Shown: piece after piece, positions 23,529 through 30,649 of the stretch
How positions within the stretch are numbered: the stretch's first letter is position 1
How the letters are laid out: the number at the start of each line of letters is the position of its first letter
Assembly (NCBI GenBank): GCA_021203805.1
Contig: JAJQAM010000063.1
Location: forward strand, 1-30,649
Direction: 5' to 3'
DNA length: 30,649 bases
Origin: Coprobacillus sp.
Lineage (GTDB): Bacteria; Bacillota_I; Bacilli_A; RFN20; CAG-826
The notes under the pieces: generated by a model
What the model was told of the DNA's origin: nothing
What the model saw: the letters and a program-made list of their open reading frames with translations, nothing else
The model's database searches: none
Made by a program: the position numbers and the translations under genes

Positions 23529-24499
23529 TCTGCCCCCACGCATAGACCATATAAATATTGGTCTAAATCAAACTCCACTAAATCATCAATTTTTTCCCCC
23601 ACTCCAACAAAACGAACTGGGATACCAAGTTCATCTCTAATCGCGAGAATAATACCGCCTTTAGAGGTCCCATCAAGTTTAGTTAAGACGATTCCAGTGA
23701 TGGCAGCGACCTCATTAAACTGTTTTGCTTGAATGACTCCGTTTTGCCCAGTAGTTCCATCAATAATAAGGAATGTCTCATGAGGAGCACCTTCAATTTC
23801 TTTTCCAAGCACTCTTCTGATTTTACTAAGCTCATCCATAAGATTAGTTTTAGTTTGAAGTCGGCCCGCGGTATCAACAATAAGTAAATCTATATTTTCG
23901 GCTTTAGCTCTTCTAGCGCCTTCATAGGCAACAGAGGCCGGATCAGCACTATCACTACCGCTTACAATAGGAATATCTAGTCTATTTGCCCAAATAGTGA
24001 GCTGCTCTACCGCCGCAGCTCTAAAGGTATCAGCCGCACAAAACATGACGCTTTTGCCCATATTTTTATATCTATAAGCAAGCTTAGCGATACTTGTTGT
24101 TTTACCCACTCCGTTAGCGCCTACAACTAATAGTACAGTGGGACCGCTGCTAGCAAACTGGATATCATTTACTACGTCTCCCTTAGATGAATACTCATAA
24201 AACATCTTCTCAATTAGAATTTCATTAATATCATCCGGGCCATCAACTTTCCTTTTTTTAGCTTCGCTCATCACTTCATCAATTATCTTAATAGTGAGGG
24301 AAACACCAACATCAGATTCTAAAAGAATCTGCTCTAGATCATCAAAATACTCTTGATTAACTTTCTTATAGCTACGAGAAAGGGAGGATAAACGAGAAGA
24401 GAAATTCTTTCTGGACTTATCCATTCCGTTTACATATTTCTCATCAACTGTCTTATCTATTTTATTAAATCTATCTTTTATAAAGGATATTAATCCCAT
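23525..24499 (-). CDS. ftsY: Signal recognition particle receptor FtsY
   Basis: Membrane-associated SRP receptor GTPase. It has a short basic N-terminal segment instead of the long acidic A domain of proteobacteria, an N domain (about 30-115) and a G domain with GANGVGKTT (127-135), VDTAGRLQT and TKLDGTSKGG. 324 aa is normal for Firmicutes. It starts within the rnc stop (TAATG) with AAGGAG in front. In Bacillus smc lies between rnc and ftsY; here nothing does. Confidence 0.97.
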   Translation of the reverse strand: MGLISFIKDRFNKIDKTVDEKYVNGMDKSRKNFSSRLSSLSRSYKKVNQEYFDDLEQILLESDVGVSLTIKIIDEVMSEAKKRKVDGPDDINEILIEKMFYEYSSKGDVVNDIQFASSGPTVLLVVGANGVGKTTSIAKLAYRYKNMGKSVMFCAADTFRAAAVEQLTIWANRLDIPIVSGSDSADPASVAYEGARRAKAENIDLLIVDTAGRLQTKTNLMDELSKIRRVLGKEIEGAPHETFLIIDGTTGQNGVIQAKQFNEVAAITGIVLTKLDGTSKGGIILAIRDELGIPVRFVGVGEKIDDLVEFDLDQYLYGLCVGAE

Positions 24500-25188
24500 T
24501 AGTTACTCCTTTTCTTAAGAGCATTTTTAGCGGCGTCTTCTTCAGCATCTTTCTTTTTCTTTCCTTTACCTACCGCTAAAGTCATATCTCCAAAATGAAC
24601 ACTAACGTAGAATGTTCTATCGTGAGCAGGTCCTTCAACCTTATCTAAGACATAGGTCACTGACTCTCTATATTCAGTCTGCATTTCTTCTTGAAGTTTA
24701 GTTTTATAGTCTATAATGACATCTTCATCAATCGACATAATAGGACCTAAAAGATGCTTTTTAATGAGATCATAAGTAAAATCAAGGCCTTGATCGAGAT
24801 AAAGGGCTCCCATAAGGGACTCGCAGACATCTTCAAGGACATTGTCTTTACTAAAAAGCTGCTCTCTATCAAGGGAATTACCCACTCTGATATATTTTTC
24901 GAGCTCGAGGGAGCGGGCAAAAGTCGCTAGGGAATGAGATTTAACAAAATAAGACTTTAGTTTTGACATGTCTCCCGGCTCCATATGGGCTTTATTCTTA
25001 TAGATAAGGTCACTAACAACAAAGCCGATAACTGAGTCTCCCATAAACTCAAGTCTTTCATAATCGTGATGCTTAGTTCTCGCGTCGCTATTATAAGAGG
25101 AGTGGGTAAGAGCAAGCTCAAAAAGTTCCTCGTTATGAGGAGTAATTCCAAGCGACTTATAAAGAGATGAAAGTGGCTCTACTTCCAT
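24499..25188 (-). CDS. rnc: Ribonuclease III
   Basis: Double-strand-specific endonuclease for rRNA and SRP RNA processing. The catalytic motif is ERLEFMGDS with Glu47 and Asp51, and the second acidic pair is Asp120 and Glu123 (EDVCESLMGALY). A double-stranded RNA-binding domain occupies about 158-227. 229 aa, full length. The ATG overlaps the plsX stop (TAATG), and the stop overlaps the ftsY ATG in the same way. Confidence 0.97.
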   Translation of the reverse strand: MEVEPLSSLYKSLGITPHNEELFELALTHSSYNSDARTKHHDYERLEFMGDSVIGFVVSDLIYKNKAHMEPGDMSKLKSYFVKSHSLATFARSLELEKYIRVGNSLDREQLFSKDNVLEDVCESLMGALYLDQGLDFTYDLIKKHLLGPIMSIDEDVIIDYKTKLQEEMQTEYRESVTYVLDKVEGPAHDRTFYVSVHFGDMTLAVGKGKKKKDAEEDAAKNALKKRSN

Positions 25189-26162
25189 TAGCTATTTAGT
25201 CCTTCTTTAATCTTATTTACGATGTCACCTTCGCATAGACTTTTAGCAACATTTAGCGCGGATAAAAAGGCGCGGGCATCACTATTGCCATGTGCTTTAA
25301 CTACAACCTTATTTGCCCCAAGAAGCATAGCGCCCCCGGTGTTTTTATAGTCCATTGTTTCTCTAAGCTCTTTAATGCCTTTTCTTACATGAAGATAGCC
25401 AACTTTAGTGACCATATTCTTTTTAAACATTTTTTTAAGCTCTTCATTAAAAAACTTAGCAACGCCCTCGGTGCTTTTTAGTAAAACATTGCCAGAGAAG
25501 CCGTCACACACAATGACGTCAGCCTCCCCATAAAGAGATTCCCTCGCTTCAATATTCCCTTTAAAACCTGGGAATTTATTATTTTTATAGAGCTGATACG
25601 CATCTTTTACAGCGGGCGATCCTTTTCCTTCTTCCGTCCCATTATTTAAAAGGTATAAAGCGGGCTCAGATACGCCATAAACAGCCTGAGAATACGCTCT
25701 TCCCATAAAGCCAAATTGATAGAGCTCTTCTGCGCTATTTTCGTTATTAGCGCCGACATCTAAAATGACAACTTTCTTGCCTTTTATTGCGGTTGGAAAT
25801 GGAGCGACTAGGGCCGCTCTTTTAACTCCAGGAATAAGCTTTACTTTGATAGTAGCGGCACTTAAAAACCCGCCAGTAGAGCCGCAGCTAATAATGGCGT
25901 CAGCGTCTTCACTAACTAATGTATCAAGGGCTACCATCATAGAGGAGTCTTTCATTCTCATGACCTCTAAGGCATGAGCGTCCATAGGAACAACGCTTTT
26001 AGAGGGGACAATAGTACACACTCCGTCAAGTTTAGAGAGCTCTTCTACGCTACCCACCGCTATAACATCCACATCGGGATTACTTTTTTTAAATTCTATA
26101 ATGGCGTCGCAGATAACGCTGCTTCCGTTATCTCCTCCCATCGTATCAACAACAATTTTCAT
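25188..26162 (-). CDS. plsX: Phosphate acyltransferase PlsX
   Basis: Makes acyl-phosphate from acyl-ACP for PlsY, the first committed phospholipid step. The sequence has VDTMGGDNG at the N-terminus, SCGSTGGFL (92-100) and DGFSGNVLLKSTEG; 324 aa is typical. A Shine-Dalgarno (GAGGA) lies about 8 nt before the ATG. FapR, usually just upstream in Bacillus, is missing, and I see no FapR-type operator. The promoter is not clear in the AT-rich gap to recG. Confidence 0.97.
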   Translation of the reverse strand: MKIVVDTMGGDNGSSVICDAIIEFKKSNPDVDVIAVGSVEELSKLDGVCTIVPSKSVVPMDAHALEVMRMKDSSMMVALDTLVSEDADAIISCGSTGGFLSAATIKVKLIPGVKRAALVAPFPTAIKGKKVVILDVGANNENSAEELYQFGFMGRAYSQAVYGVSEPALYLLNNGTEEGKGSPAVKDAYQLYKNNKFPGFKGNIEARESLYGEADVIVCDGFSGNVLLKSTEGVAKFFNEELKKMFKKNMVTKVGYLHVRKGIKELRETMDYKNTGGAMLLGANKVVVKAHGNSDARAFLSALNVAKSLCEGDIVNKIKEGLNS

Positions 26163-26193
26163 AATTAAATCCTCGGTTTTATTTTAACATATA

Positions 26194-26220
26194 AAATTAA
26201 AACTCTTTATGTTTTAATTT
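26194..26220 (-). terminator. AT-rich inverted repeat after recG, possible weak terminator
   Basis: A perfect 10 bp inverted repeat, AAATTAAAAC with GTTTTAATTT and a 7 nt loop, begins 5 nt after the recG stop codon. It contains only one GC pair and has a poor U-tract, so termination would be weak. An operator upstream of plsX is the alternative. Confidence 0.4.
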
Positions 26221-26225
26221 CACTT

Positions 26226-28226
26226 TTATCCCTTATAGGAATCTCCTTCATAATTAATTTCGCGTTCCATATGCTCGATAAAAGAAGCATAACCTTTATT
26301 CTCGTTTTTATTTTGTAGGATAACCTCAGCATCTCTAGAAGCGCTTTGGAAGATATTGATATCATTAATAACATTAAGATATTTAAAATCAGGAATACCG
26401 CTTTGAGAGAGACCGCTAAGCTCTCCTGGTCCTCTCGCTTTTAGATCATATTCAGCAAGTTTAAAGCCGTCATCTACTTCAGTAAGAATCTTAAGTCGAT
26501 CTATCTCTTCTTGGGTGTAAGATAGGTCAGTTACGAGGTAGCATGTTGCCTCTTGACCACTACGTCCCACTCTTCCTCTAAGTTGATGTAGAGAAGAGAG
26601 ACCAAATCTACGTCCGCCGTAGATAATAATCATAGAAGCATCACCGACATCAATTCCCACTTCAACGACTTGAGTGGAGACTAAAATCGGCTTTTCTCCA
26701 TTTTTAAATTCACTGATATTTTTCTCTTTTTCTTCACTACTCATTCTGCCGTTTAATTGGCACACTTTACTTGGAAATAAATCGTTATATCTTTTAAAAA
26801 GGGAATAATTTGTTTCTTTTTCTTGTTCACTATCAATTACTGGGGCAATGATATAGATTTTGTTATTTTTTTCAAGTTGCTCTTCTATTTTTTCCTTTAA
26901 AGCGGCATCATTTTTAATGATTTTTGTCTTTACTTCTCTCTTTTTAGCAGGGAATGAATAAAGGGTAGAAACAGAGAGATCAGAAAGGATAGTTTGAGCG
27001 AGTGTTCTTGGGATTGGAGTGGCGCTCATCATGAGGAGATCAACCTCTTTTCCTTTATCGATAAGAGCACTTCTTTGGTTCACTCCAAAGCGGTGCTGCT
27101 CGTCCACTACAACTAGGCCTAAATGGGAATAAACTGTGCTTTTTGAGAAAAGAGAGTGAGTCCCAATAAGAATATCTATAGTTCCATCCTTTAAATCGTC
27201 TAAAACAAGCCTTCTTTCTTCAAGGCTCATCCATCCAGTAAGGAGCTTTATATTAACTTTAGTGCCGCTAAAAAGCTCTTTCATATTTTCATAGTGCTGC
27301 CTCGCAAGAGTCTCCGTAGGAGCGAGAAATACGCCCTGCTCACCCCGGAGGAAATTAGCGTATAAACAGATAAACGCCACTATCGTTTTTCCGCTTCCCA
27401 CGTCTCCTTGAAGAAGGCGATACATGAGGGACGTGTCATTCATATCGCTAATTATTTCATTAACCGCTTGGGTTTGATCTAAGGTTAATGAATAGGGAAG
27501 GGTGTTTATAAATTTATCAACTTCACTCATCTCAATATAGTTCACTGAGAGCTTGCTTAATTCATTATTTTTCTGACGAATAAGTTTGTTTTTCATCGAG
27601 AAAGTAAGAGCTTCTTCATACTTTAGATATAAAAGACCGTCTCTAACTTCATCTTTGCTCTTTGGATAGTGAACGTCTCTTAAAGCGATATCTTTTGTGG
27701 GTAAGTGATATTTATTGATTAAAGAGTAAGGAACACTGGAATAAATCTTTCCGTCTAGCTCCTTAAATGCTTTATTAACGAGACGGATATATTCAAACTG
27801 TTTCATATCACCAGAGAGGGAATAAATAGGAACAATTTGCTCGCCGCTTACTAGGTCTTTACTTACTTTTTTAAGCACAAAATTGTCGCTTTTCTTATTG
27901 TATTCTCCAGTGAATGTGTAGGTTATATCGGTCTCAAGAGTCTTTTCGAGATATCCCTGGTTATAGGCAAGGAATCGATATTCTCTATTACTATCCGTTA
28001 CCACGGTAAAGATTGTGGTCTTAGTCTTATATGAGGGGAGAGAAGCGGGTTTCTCCTCTAGATGCCCACTAATAGTGACCTTTTCTTTATCTTCATAGAC
28101 TTTCGAGTCATCACTCATTGAGACAACTTCATATTTCTTTGGAATATGAAAAAGGACATCATAATAAGAATGAATATCCATTTCATATAATAGTTTATTA
28201 AGTCTTTTAGAAGTTGTTAGTTTCAT
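26226..28226 (-). CDS. recG: ATP-dependent DNA helicase RecG
   Basis: Branch-migrating helicase that remodels stalled forks and recombination intermediates. An N-terminal wedge/OB domain (about 45-125) precedes superfamily 2 helicase motifs: Walker A GDVGSGKT (274-281), DEQH (375-378), ATPIPRT, and the C-terminal RGRVGRSGQEA and RGPGEL motifs. 666 aa, normal. It has its own promoter whose -10 ends 8 nt before the ATG, and no Shine-Dalgarno. It sits between fakA and plsX as in Bacillus. Confidence 0.97.
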   Translation of the reverse strand: MKLTTSKRLNKLLYEMDIHSYYDVLFHIPKKYEVVSMSDDSKVYEDKEKVTISGHLEEKPASLPSYKTKTTIFTVVTDSNREYRFLAYNQGYLEKTLETDITYTFTGEYNKKSDNFVLKKVSKDLVSGEQIVPIYSLSGDMKQFEYIRLVNKAFKELDGKIYSSVPYSLINKYHLPTKDIALRDVHYPKSKDEVRDGLLYLKYEEALTFSMKNKLIRQKNNELSKLSVNYIEMSEVDKFINTLPYSLTLDQTQAVNEIISDMNDTSLMYRLLQGDVGSGKTIVAFICLYANFLRGEQGVFLAPTETLARQHYENMKELFSGTKVNIKLLTGWMSLEERRLVLDDLKDGTIDILIGTHSLFSKSTVYSHLGLVVVDEQHRFGVNQRSALIDKGKEVDLLMMSATPIPRTLAQTILSDLSVSTLYSFPAKKREVKTKIIKNDAALKEKIEEQLEKNNKIYIIAPVIDSEQEKETNYSLFKRYNDLFPSKVCQLNGRMSSEEKEKNISEFKNGEKPILVSTQVVEVGIDVGDASMIIIYGGRRFGLSSLHQLRGRVGRSGQEATCYLVTDLSYTQEEIDRLKILTEVDDGFKLAEYDLKARGPGELSGLSQSGIPDFKYLNVINDINIFQSASRDAEVILQNKNENKGYASFIEHMEREINYEGDSYKG

Positions 28227-28234
28227 GTCTAATA

Positions 28235-28263
28235 ATTATAAAATAATTAATAAATATAGACAA
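28235..28263 (-). promoter_or_regulatory. Promoter of recG, leaderless geometry
   Basis: Minus strand TTGTCT (28258-28263), 17 nt spacer, TATAAT (28235-28240), then 8 nt to the recG ATG. The -35 box starts a few bases after the fakA stop codon. No Shine-Dalgarno. Confidence 0.82.
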
Positions 28264-28269
28264 TGATGG

Positions 28270-29979
28270 CTATTCTACGCCGACAAGGAAGGAATAGACA
28301 GGCTGGCCGCCCTCAACGACATCAAATTCAATGTCGGGATAAGCTGATTTAAACTCGCCTTTAATCACAGTGCTTAGCTCTTCTAGCTCTCCAGAAGTGA
28401 CGTCTTCGCCCTGATATATTGTCACAATCCCGCTGTCATCCCCAATAAGCTCTTTAGCAAGGGCTTTAATCGCTTCTACTTTAGAAGGTCCGCTATAGAC
28501 GCATTTCTTATTGGTAAGGGCAATGATATCATCCTTTTTGATATTTATTCCGTCCATCTCGCTATCTCTAATAGAATGAGTTATTTCCCCGCTTCTTATG
28601 CTATTTAGGGCGTCCTTCATGTTATTAAAGTTATCACCTGGATCAAGAGACTCATCAAAGGCAAAAGCCGAGCTTATTCCTTGAGGAATAGTCCTTGTGG
28701 GAACAACATAGACAGTAATTCTACTATCAGAGACATCTGCGGCTTGCTGAGCCGCCATAAAGATATTTGAGTTATTTGGGAGAATAAAGACTGTTTCCGC
28801 TCCCGACTGATTAATGACTTTAACAAAGTCATCAGTTGAGGGGTTCATGGTCTGACCACCACTGACTATATATTCAACTCCGCATTCTTTAAAGTATTCA
28901 CTAAGTCCGTCGCCGCTACTTACGGCAATTAAAGCATATTTTTTAGTGATTGGGGCAATAGCATTATCACTACTTTCAGGAGTCTCGCTACTATCTGAAG
29001 CAGCGCTCTCTTCTATATCCTCACCATAATCCTCATGAATTGTATGATGCTGCTCAGTCATATTATCCACTTTAATCTTAAGGAACTCGCCGTATTGCTG
29101 AGCGTTATTTAAGACCACTCCTGGAGTGAGGGTGTGAATATGAACTTTAACCTGATCCTCGTTTTCCGCATAGACTATCGAGTTACCATGGGCTTCAAGG
29201 AAGTTTTTAAATCTACTTGAGGAGTAGTCTTTTTTAACCTCTTTAGGGCCAAGTTTAAGGATGAACTCCGTGCAATATCCAAATTCTTCTTCTTCAATCT
29301 TAATCTGGGCTTTTTGCGTGTGAGACATAAGGTTATTAATTGTGGCCTCATCGTCTCTTTCAATCACCTTATCAGAGAGAGCGCTTCTCATGCCTTCAAA
29401 GATACGGACAAGTCCGGCAGAGCCGGAGTCCACTACTCCAACCTGCTTTAAGATTGGAAGAAGATCAGGCGTTCTATCTAGAGAGGCTTTTGCTTCACTA
29501 ATTAAAATGTCCATCGCTTTCTTAAAGGACATACTCTCATTAAACTCATCCGCTAATTTCTGAGTGGATTCTCTAACTACTGTAAGGATAGTGCCCTCAA
29601 CTGGGTTATTAACGACGTGATAGGCGTTAGCGACGCCTGCTTGCAAAGCCTCTAAGAAGTCGCTTAAAGTAAGCTCCTCTTTATCCCCCACGCCTCTAGC
29701 AAAGCCGATAAAGATCTGGGAGGTAATAACTCCGCTATTACCGCGTGCTCCGTTAAAGAGGCCGTTAGAGAAGGCTTTCATAATCGCGGAGCAGCTCGTA
29801 TCATTCCTATTTTGAATCTCTTTAATGCCGCTTGAGAGGGTAAGATTCATATTCATTCCCGTGTCTCCATCAGGAACTGGGAAGACGTTAAGAGCGTCAA
29901 TCTCAGGATAGTGATTATATAAATTATTCGCTCCCGAGATAAACATTAGTTTTAATGTTTGTCCATTTATCGTTTTCAT
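28270..29979 (-). CDS. fakA: Fatty acid kinase catalytic subunit FakA (YloV, DhaL/DAK2-type)
   Basis: Phosphorylates FakB-bound fatty acids to acyl-phosphate, feeding host or recycled fatty acids into phospholipids. The N-terminal DhaL-like ATP-binding domain has FPVPDGDTGMN (33-43) and GARGNSG (77-83). A middle domain (about 230-320) and a C-terminal DegV-like domain (about 345-569) follow. An acidic, serine-rich linker lies near 315-340. 569 aa, typical. It starts 3 nt after the asp23-like gene with AGGTGG as Shine-Dalgarno. It is functionally linked to plsX two genes downstream: both use acyl-phosphate. Confidence 0.94.
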   Translation of the reverse strand: MKTINGQTLKLMFISGANNLYNHYPEIDALNVFPVPDGDTGMNMNLTLSSGIKEIQNRNDTSCSAIMKAFSNGLFNGARGNSGVITSQIFIGFARGVGDKEELTLSDFLEALQAGVANAYHVVNNPVEGTILTVVRESTQKLADEFNESMSFKKAMDILISEAKASLDRTPDLLPILKQVGVVDSGSAGLVRIFEGMRSALSDKVIERDDEATINNLMSHTQKAQIKIEEEEFGYCTEFILKLGPKEVKKDYSSSRFKNFLEAHGNSIVYAENEDQVKVHIHTLTPGVVLNNAQQYGEFLKIKVDNMTEQHHTIHEDYGEDIEESAASDSSETPESSDNAIAPITKKYALIAVSSGDGLSEYFKECGVEYIVSGGQTMNPSTDDFVKVINQSGAETVFILPNNSNIFMAAQQAADVSDSRITVYVVPTRTIPQGISSAFAFDESLDPGDNFNNMKDALNSIRSGEITHSIRDSEMDGINIKKDDIIALTNKKCVYSGPSKVEAIKALAKELIGDDSGIVTIYQGEDVTSGELEELSTVIKGEFKSAYPDIEFDVVEGGQPVYSFLVGVE

Positions 29980-29982
29980 TAG

Positions 29983-30333
29983 TTAATTACCACCTGAAAT
30001 AGAGACTGCATAGATATTTACCTTCTTGCAGTGCTTATTAAATTTAGAGTTAAGATTGTATATTACAATCTTTTGAGCGTTTAATAAAACCTCACTGATT
30101 TTAACGTATTCACTGACTTCAACGTAGATATAGACATTAAATTTATCCGCTAAGTCTTTATTTACCGTGATGGCCTTAAGGGCTTTATCACCGCTTACTC
30201 TAGCGCCGCTAGAAGTGCAGATCGAGGAAATCCCGTAGCACGACAAAATCGCGTTCATGGCTTCGTTTTGAACGTCTTTTATCGCATATGTTATCTTTTT
30301 ATTTTCCGTATTTGTTTTCTTTTCACTTGCCAT
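29983..30333 (-). CDS. Asp23/Gls24-family protein (YloU-like)
   Basis: Small protein of unknown biochemical role that is almost always encoded just before fakA. The 116 aa sequence has the alternating alpha/beta pattern of the Asp23 family: a helix with NEAMNAILSCYGISSI, a short variable loop, a strand KFNVYIYVEVSEYVKI, an amphipathic helix and a final strand KKVNIYAVSI. It is divergent, so family assignment rests partly on position. The start is supported by GGGGAA (30339-30344). Its promoter is overlapped by a perfect palindrome. Confidence 0.82.
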   Translation of the reverse strand: MASEKKTNTENKKITYAIKDVQNEAMNAILSCYGISSICTSSGARVSGDKALKAITVNKDLADKFNVYIYVEVSEYVKISEVLLNAQKIVIYNLNSKFNKHCKKVNIYAVSISGGN

Positions 30334-30354
30334 AGCGGTTCCCCGGTAAAGAAT

Positions 30355-30383
30355 ATAATATCAAAAAATGGACAATAAGTGAA
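30355..30383 (-). promoter_or_regulatory. Candidate promoter of the asp23-like/fakA operon
   Basis: Minus strand TTCACT (30378-30383), 17 nt spacer, TATTAT (30355-30360), giving a leader of about 15 nt that includes the Shine-Dalgarno. Confidence 0.55.
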
Positions 30384-30399
30384 TATATTTATATTCACT
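30378..30399. promoter_or_regulatory. Perfect 22 bp palindrome over the -35 box, candidate operator
   Basis: AGTGAATAT-N4-ATATTCACT, with 9 bp perfect arms. One arm contains the proposed -35 hexamer. There is no U-tract on either side, so a terminator is unlikely. A dimeric repressor site is the simplest reading, but the regulator is not in the window. Confidence 0.6.
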
Positions 30400-30605
30400 A
30401 CGTGTTTATTAGGGACGAGGGATAGCCCGTTCCTCACTAGTGGCCCCTCATGTCTTCCTATATAAATGCCTTTTGACTCTCTTTAAGCCTCATTGCGGCC
30501 GCAAAGCCCTGAGTAAAGAGAGAAAGTATCCACGCTCCGACCTAGTAAATTGCCTTATTTTCCACTAGGCGTACCCCAAAAAACGAGTCAAAGCTAATAA
30601 AAAAA
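30400..30605 (-). other. Unassigned structured intergenic segment between 5S and the asp23-like gene
   Basis: No open reading frame of note. It is richer in GC and inverted repeats than other gaps. A 46 nt hairpin (30477-30522) has arms CTCTCTTTA/TAAAGAGAG, then CTCA/TGAG and TTGC/GCAA around a GGCC loop. A stem CCTAGT/ACTAGG (30541-30569) has an inner AAAT/ATTT stem. A long-range pair GAGTCAAA/TTTGACTC joins 30585-30592 with 30472-30479. Near its downstream end ATGAGGG can pair with CCCTCGT. I could not match it to SRP RNA, RNase P RNA, tmRNA, 6S RNA or a riboswitch by eye. It may be an RNA gene, an rRNA-operon trailer or a leader. Confidence 0.45.
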
Positions 30606-30649
30606 GCCCGGCAGCTCGCTATCTTCCTCCAGAGGGGTATTGTCGCCAC
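30606..30649 (-). rRNA. rrf: 5S ribosomal RNA, 3' end only (rest outside the window)
   Basis: Read on the minus strand the last 44 nt end in AAGATAGCGAGCTGCCGGGC. As I recall it, the mollicute 5S 3' end is very similar (AAAATAGCAAGCTGCC...), and the preceding GTGGCGACAATA corresponds to the helix IV/V side strand. Seven T (30599-30605) follow immediately, as in a 5S transcript end. The diagnostic CGAAC...AAGTTAAG centre lies beyond the edge, so an rRNA operon presumably continues upstream. Confidence 0.8.

Noticed and set aside
23193..23543. Longer ylxM starting inside ftsY
   Set aside because: The internal ATG makes the usual ATGA overlap with the ftsY stop and matches the family N-terminus better.
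26163..26225. FapR operator upstream of plsX
   Set aside because: The inverted repeat here (AAATTAAAAC / GTTTTAATTT) does not resemble the TTAGTACCTGGTACTAA-type site, and fapR itself is not in the window.
30400..30605. SRP RNA, RNase P RNA, tmRNA or 6S RNA behind 5S
   Set aside because: The GGAA-type SRP domain IV core, the RNase P GAGGAAAGUC and ACAGAA boxes, and the tmRNA tag or CCA end are not present on either strand. No 6S-like pattern was recognisable by eye.
30601..30649. Simple intrinsic terminator at the right edge
   Set aside because: The T-run is preceded by GCCGGGC with no complementary arm within the preceding 40 nt; the sequence is better explained as the 5S rRNA 3' end, whose partner strand lies at the 5' end of 5S outside the window.
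1..30649. CRISPR array, transposon, prophage or toxin-antitoxin pair
   Set aside because: No regularly spaced repeats, transposase, integrase other than the chromosomal Xer type, phage genes or small paired ORFs of that kind were seen.
1..30649. Mycoplasma genetic code (TGA as Trp)
   Set aside because: TGA terminates dxr, topA, ftsY and ylxM at the family-expected ends, and full-length proteins contain no in-frame TGA.

Overview
The window is almost entirely housekeeping DNA from a low-GC, Bacilli-type bacterium. A Gram-positive-type PolC, FakA with an Asp23-like partner, YlxM, RbgA/YlqF, KhpA and an AzgA-type purine permease all point to Firmicutes. The 3' end of a 5S rRNA at the right edge resembles mollicute 5S genes as I recall them. 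TGA is used as a stop codon (dxr, topA, ftsY, ylxM), so the code is the standard one and not the Mycoplasma code. A Mollicutes-adjacent or Erysipelotrichia-like gut lineage is a reasonable guess, but the window cannot settle the species. There is no prophage, insertion sequence, CRISPR array or defence island.

Most genes lie on the minus strand, so the biology reads from high to low coordinates. At the right edge are the tail of a 5S rRNA gene (30606-30649) and an unassigned structured intergenic segment. Then come an asp23-like gene and fakA, recG with its own promoter, and the run plsX-rnc-ftsY-ylxM-ffh (lipid entry, RNase III, SRP targeting). A plus-strand island rpsP-khpA-rimM-trmD (19954-21863) interrupts this. 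It is exactly the segment that in relatives lies co-directionally between ffh and rplS, so it has been inverted. A purine permease sits between its promoter end and rplS. The minus-strand series resumes with rplS, lepB-rbgA-rnhB, dprA, topA-xer, the translation operon rpsB-tsf-pyrH-frr, then cdsA-dxr-rseP-polC and a truncated tRNA-Pro at the left edge.

Co-transcribed genes are packed tightly (ATGA and TAATG overlaps, gaps of a few bases). Promoters, terminators and hairpins sit in the few gaps. Two start types coexist. Ribosomal and several other genes have a clear Shine-Dalgarno (SD) sequence. By contrast lepB, recG, topA and cdsA have a -10 box exactly 8 nt before the ATG and no SD, which implies leaderless or nearly leaderless mRNAs. 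This repeated geometry is the most systematic unexpected signal in the window.

Other points worth a second look are a signal peptidase with serine at the usual catalytic lysine position, the inverted rpsP-trmD block whose last gene shares a CTAG stop palindrome with ffh, an SD-containing perfect hairpin before dprA, a khpA stop codon inside a terminator loop, a perfect palindrome over the asp23-like promoter, and the folded segment behind 5S. I did not find an obviously new multi-gene system.
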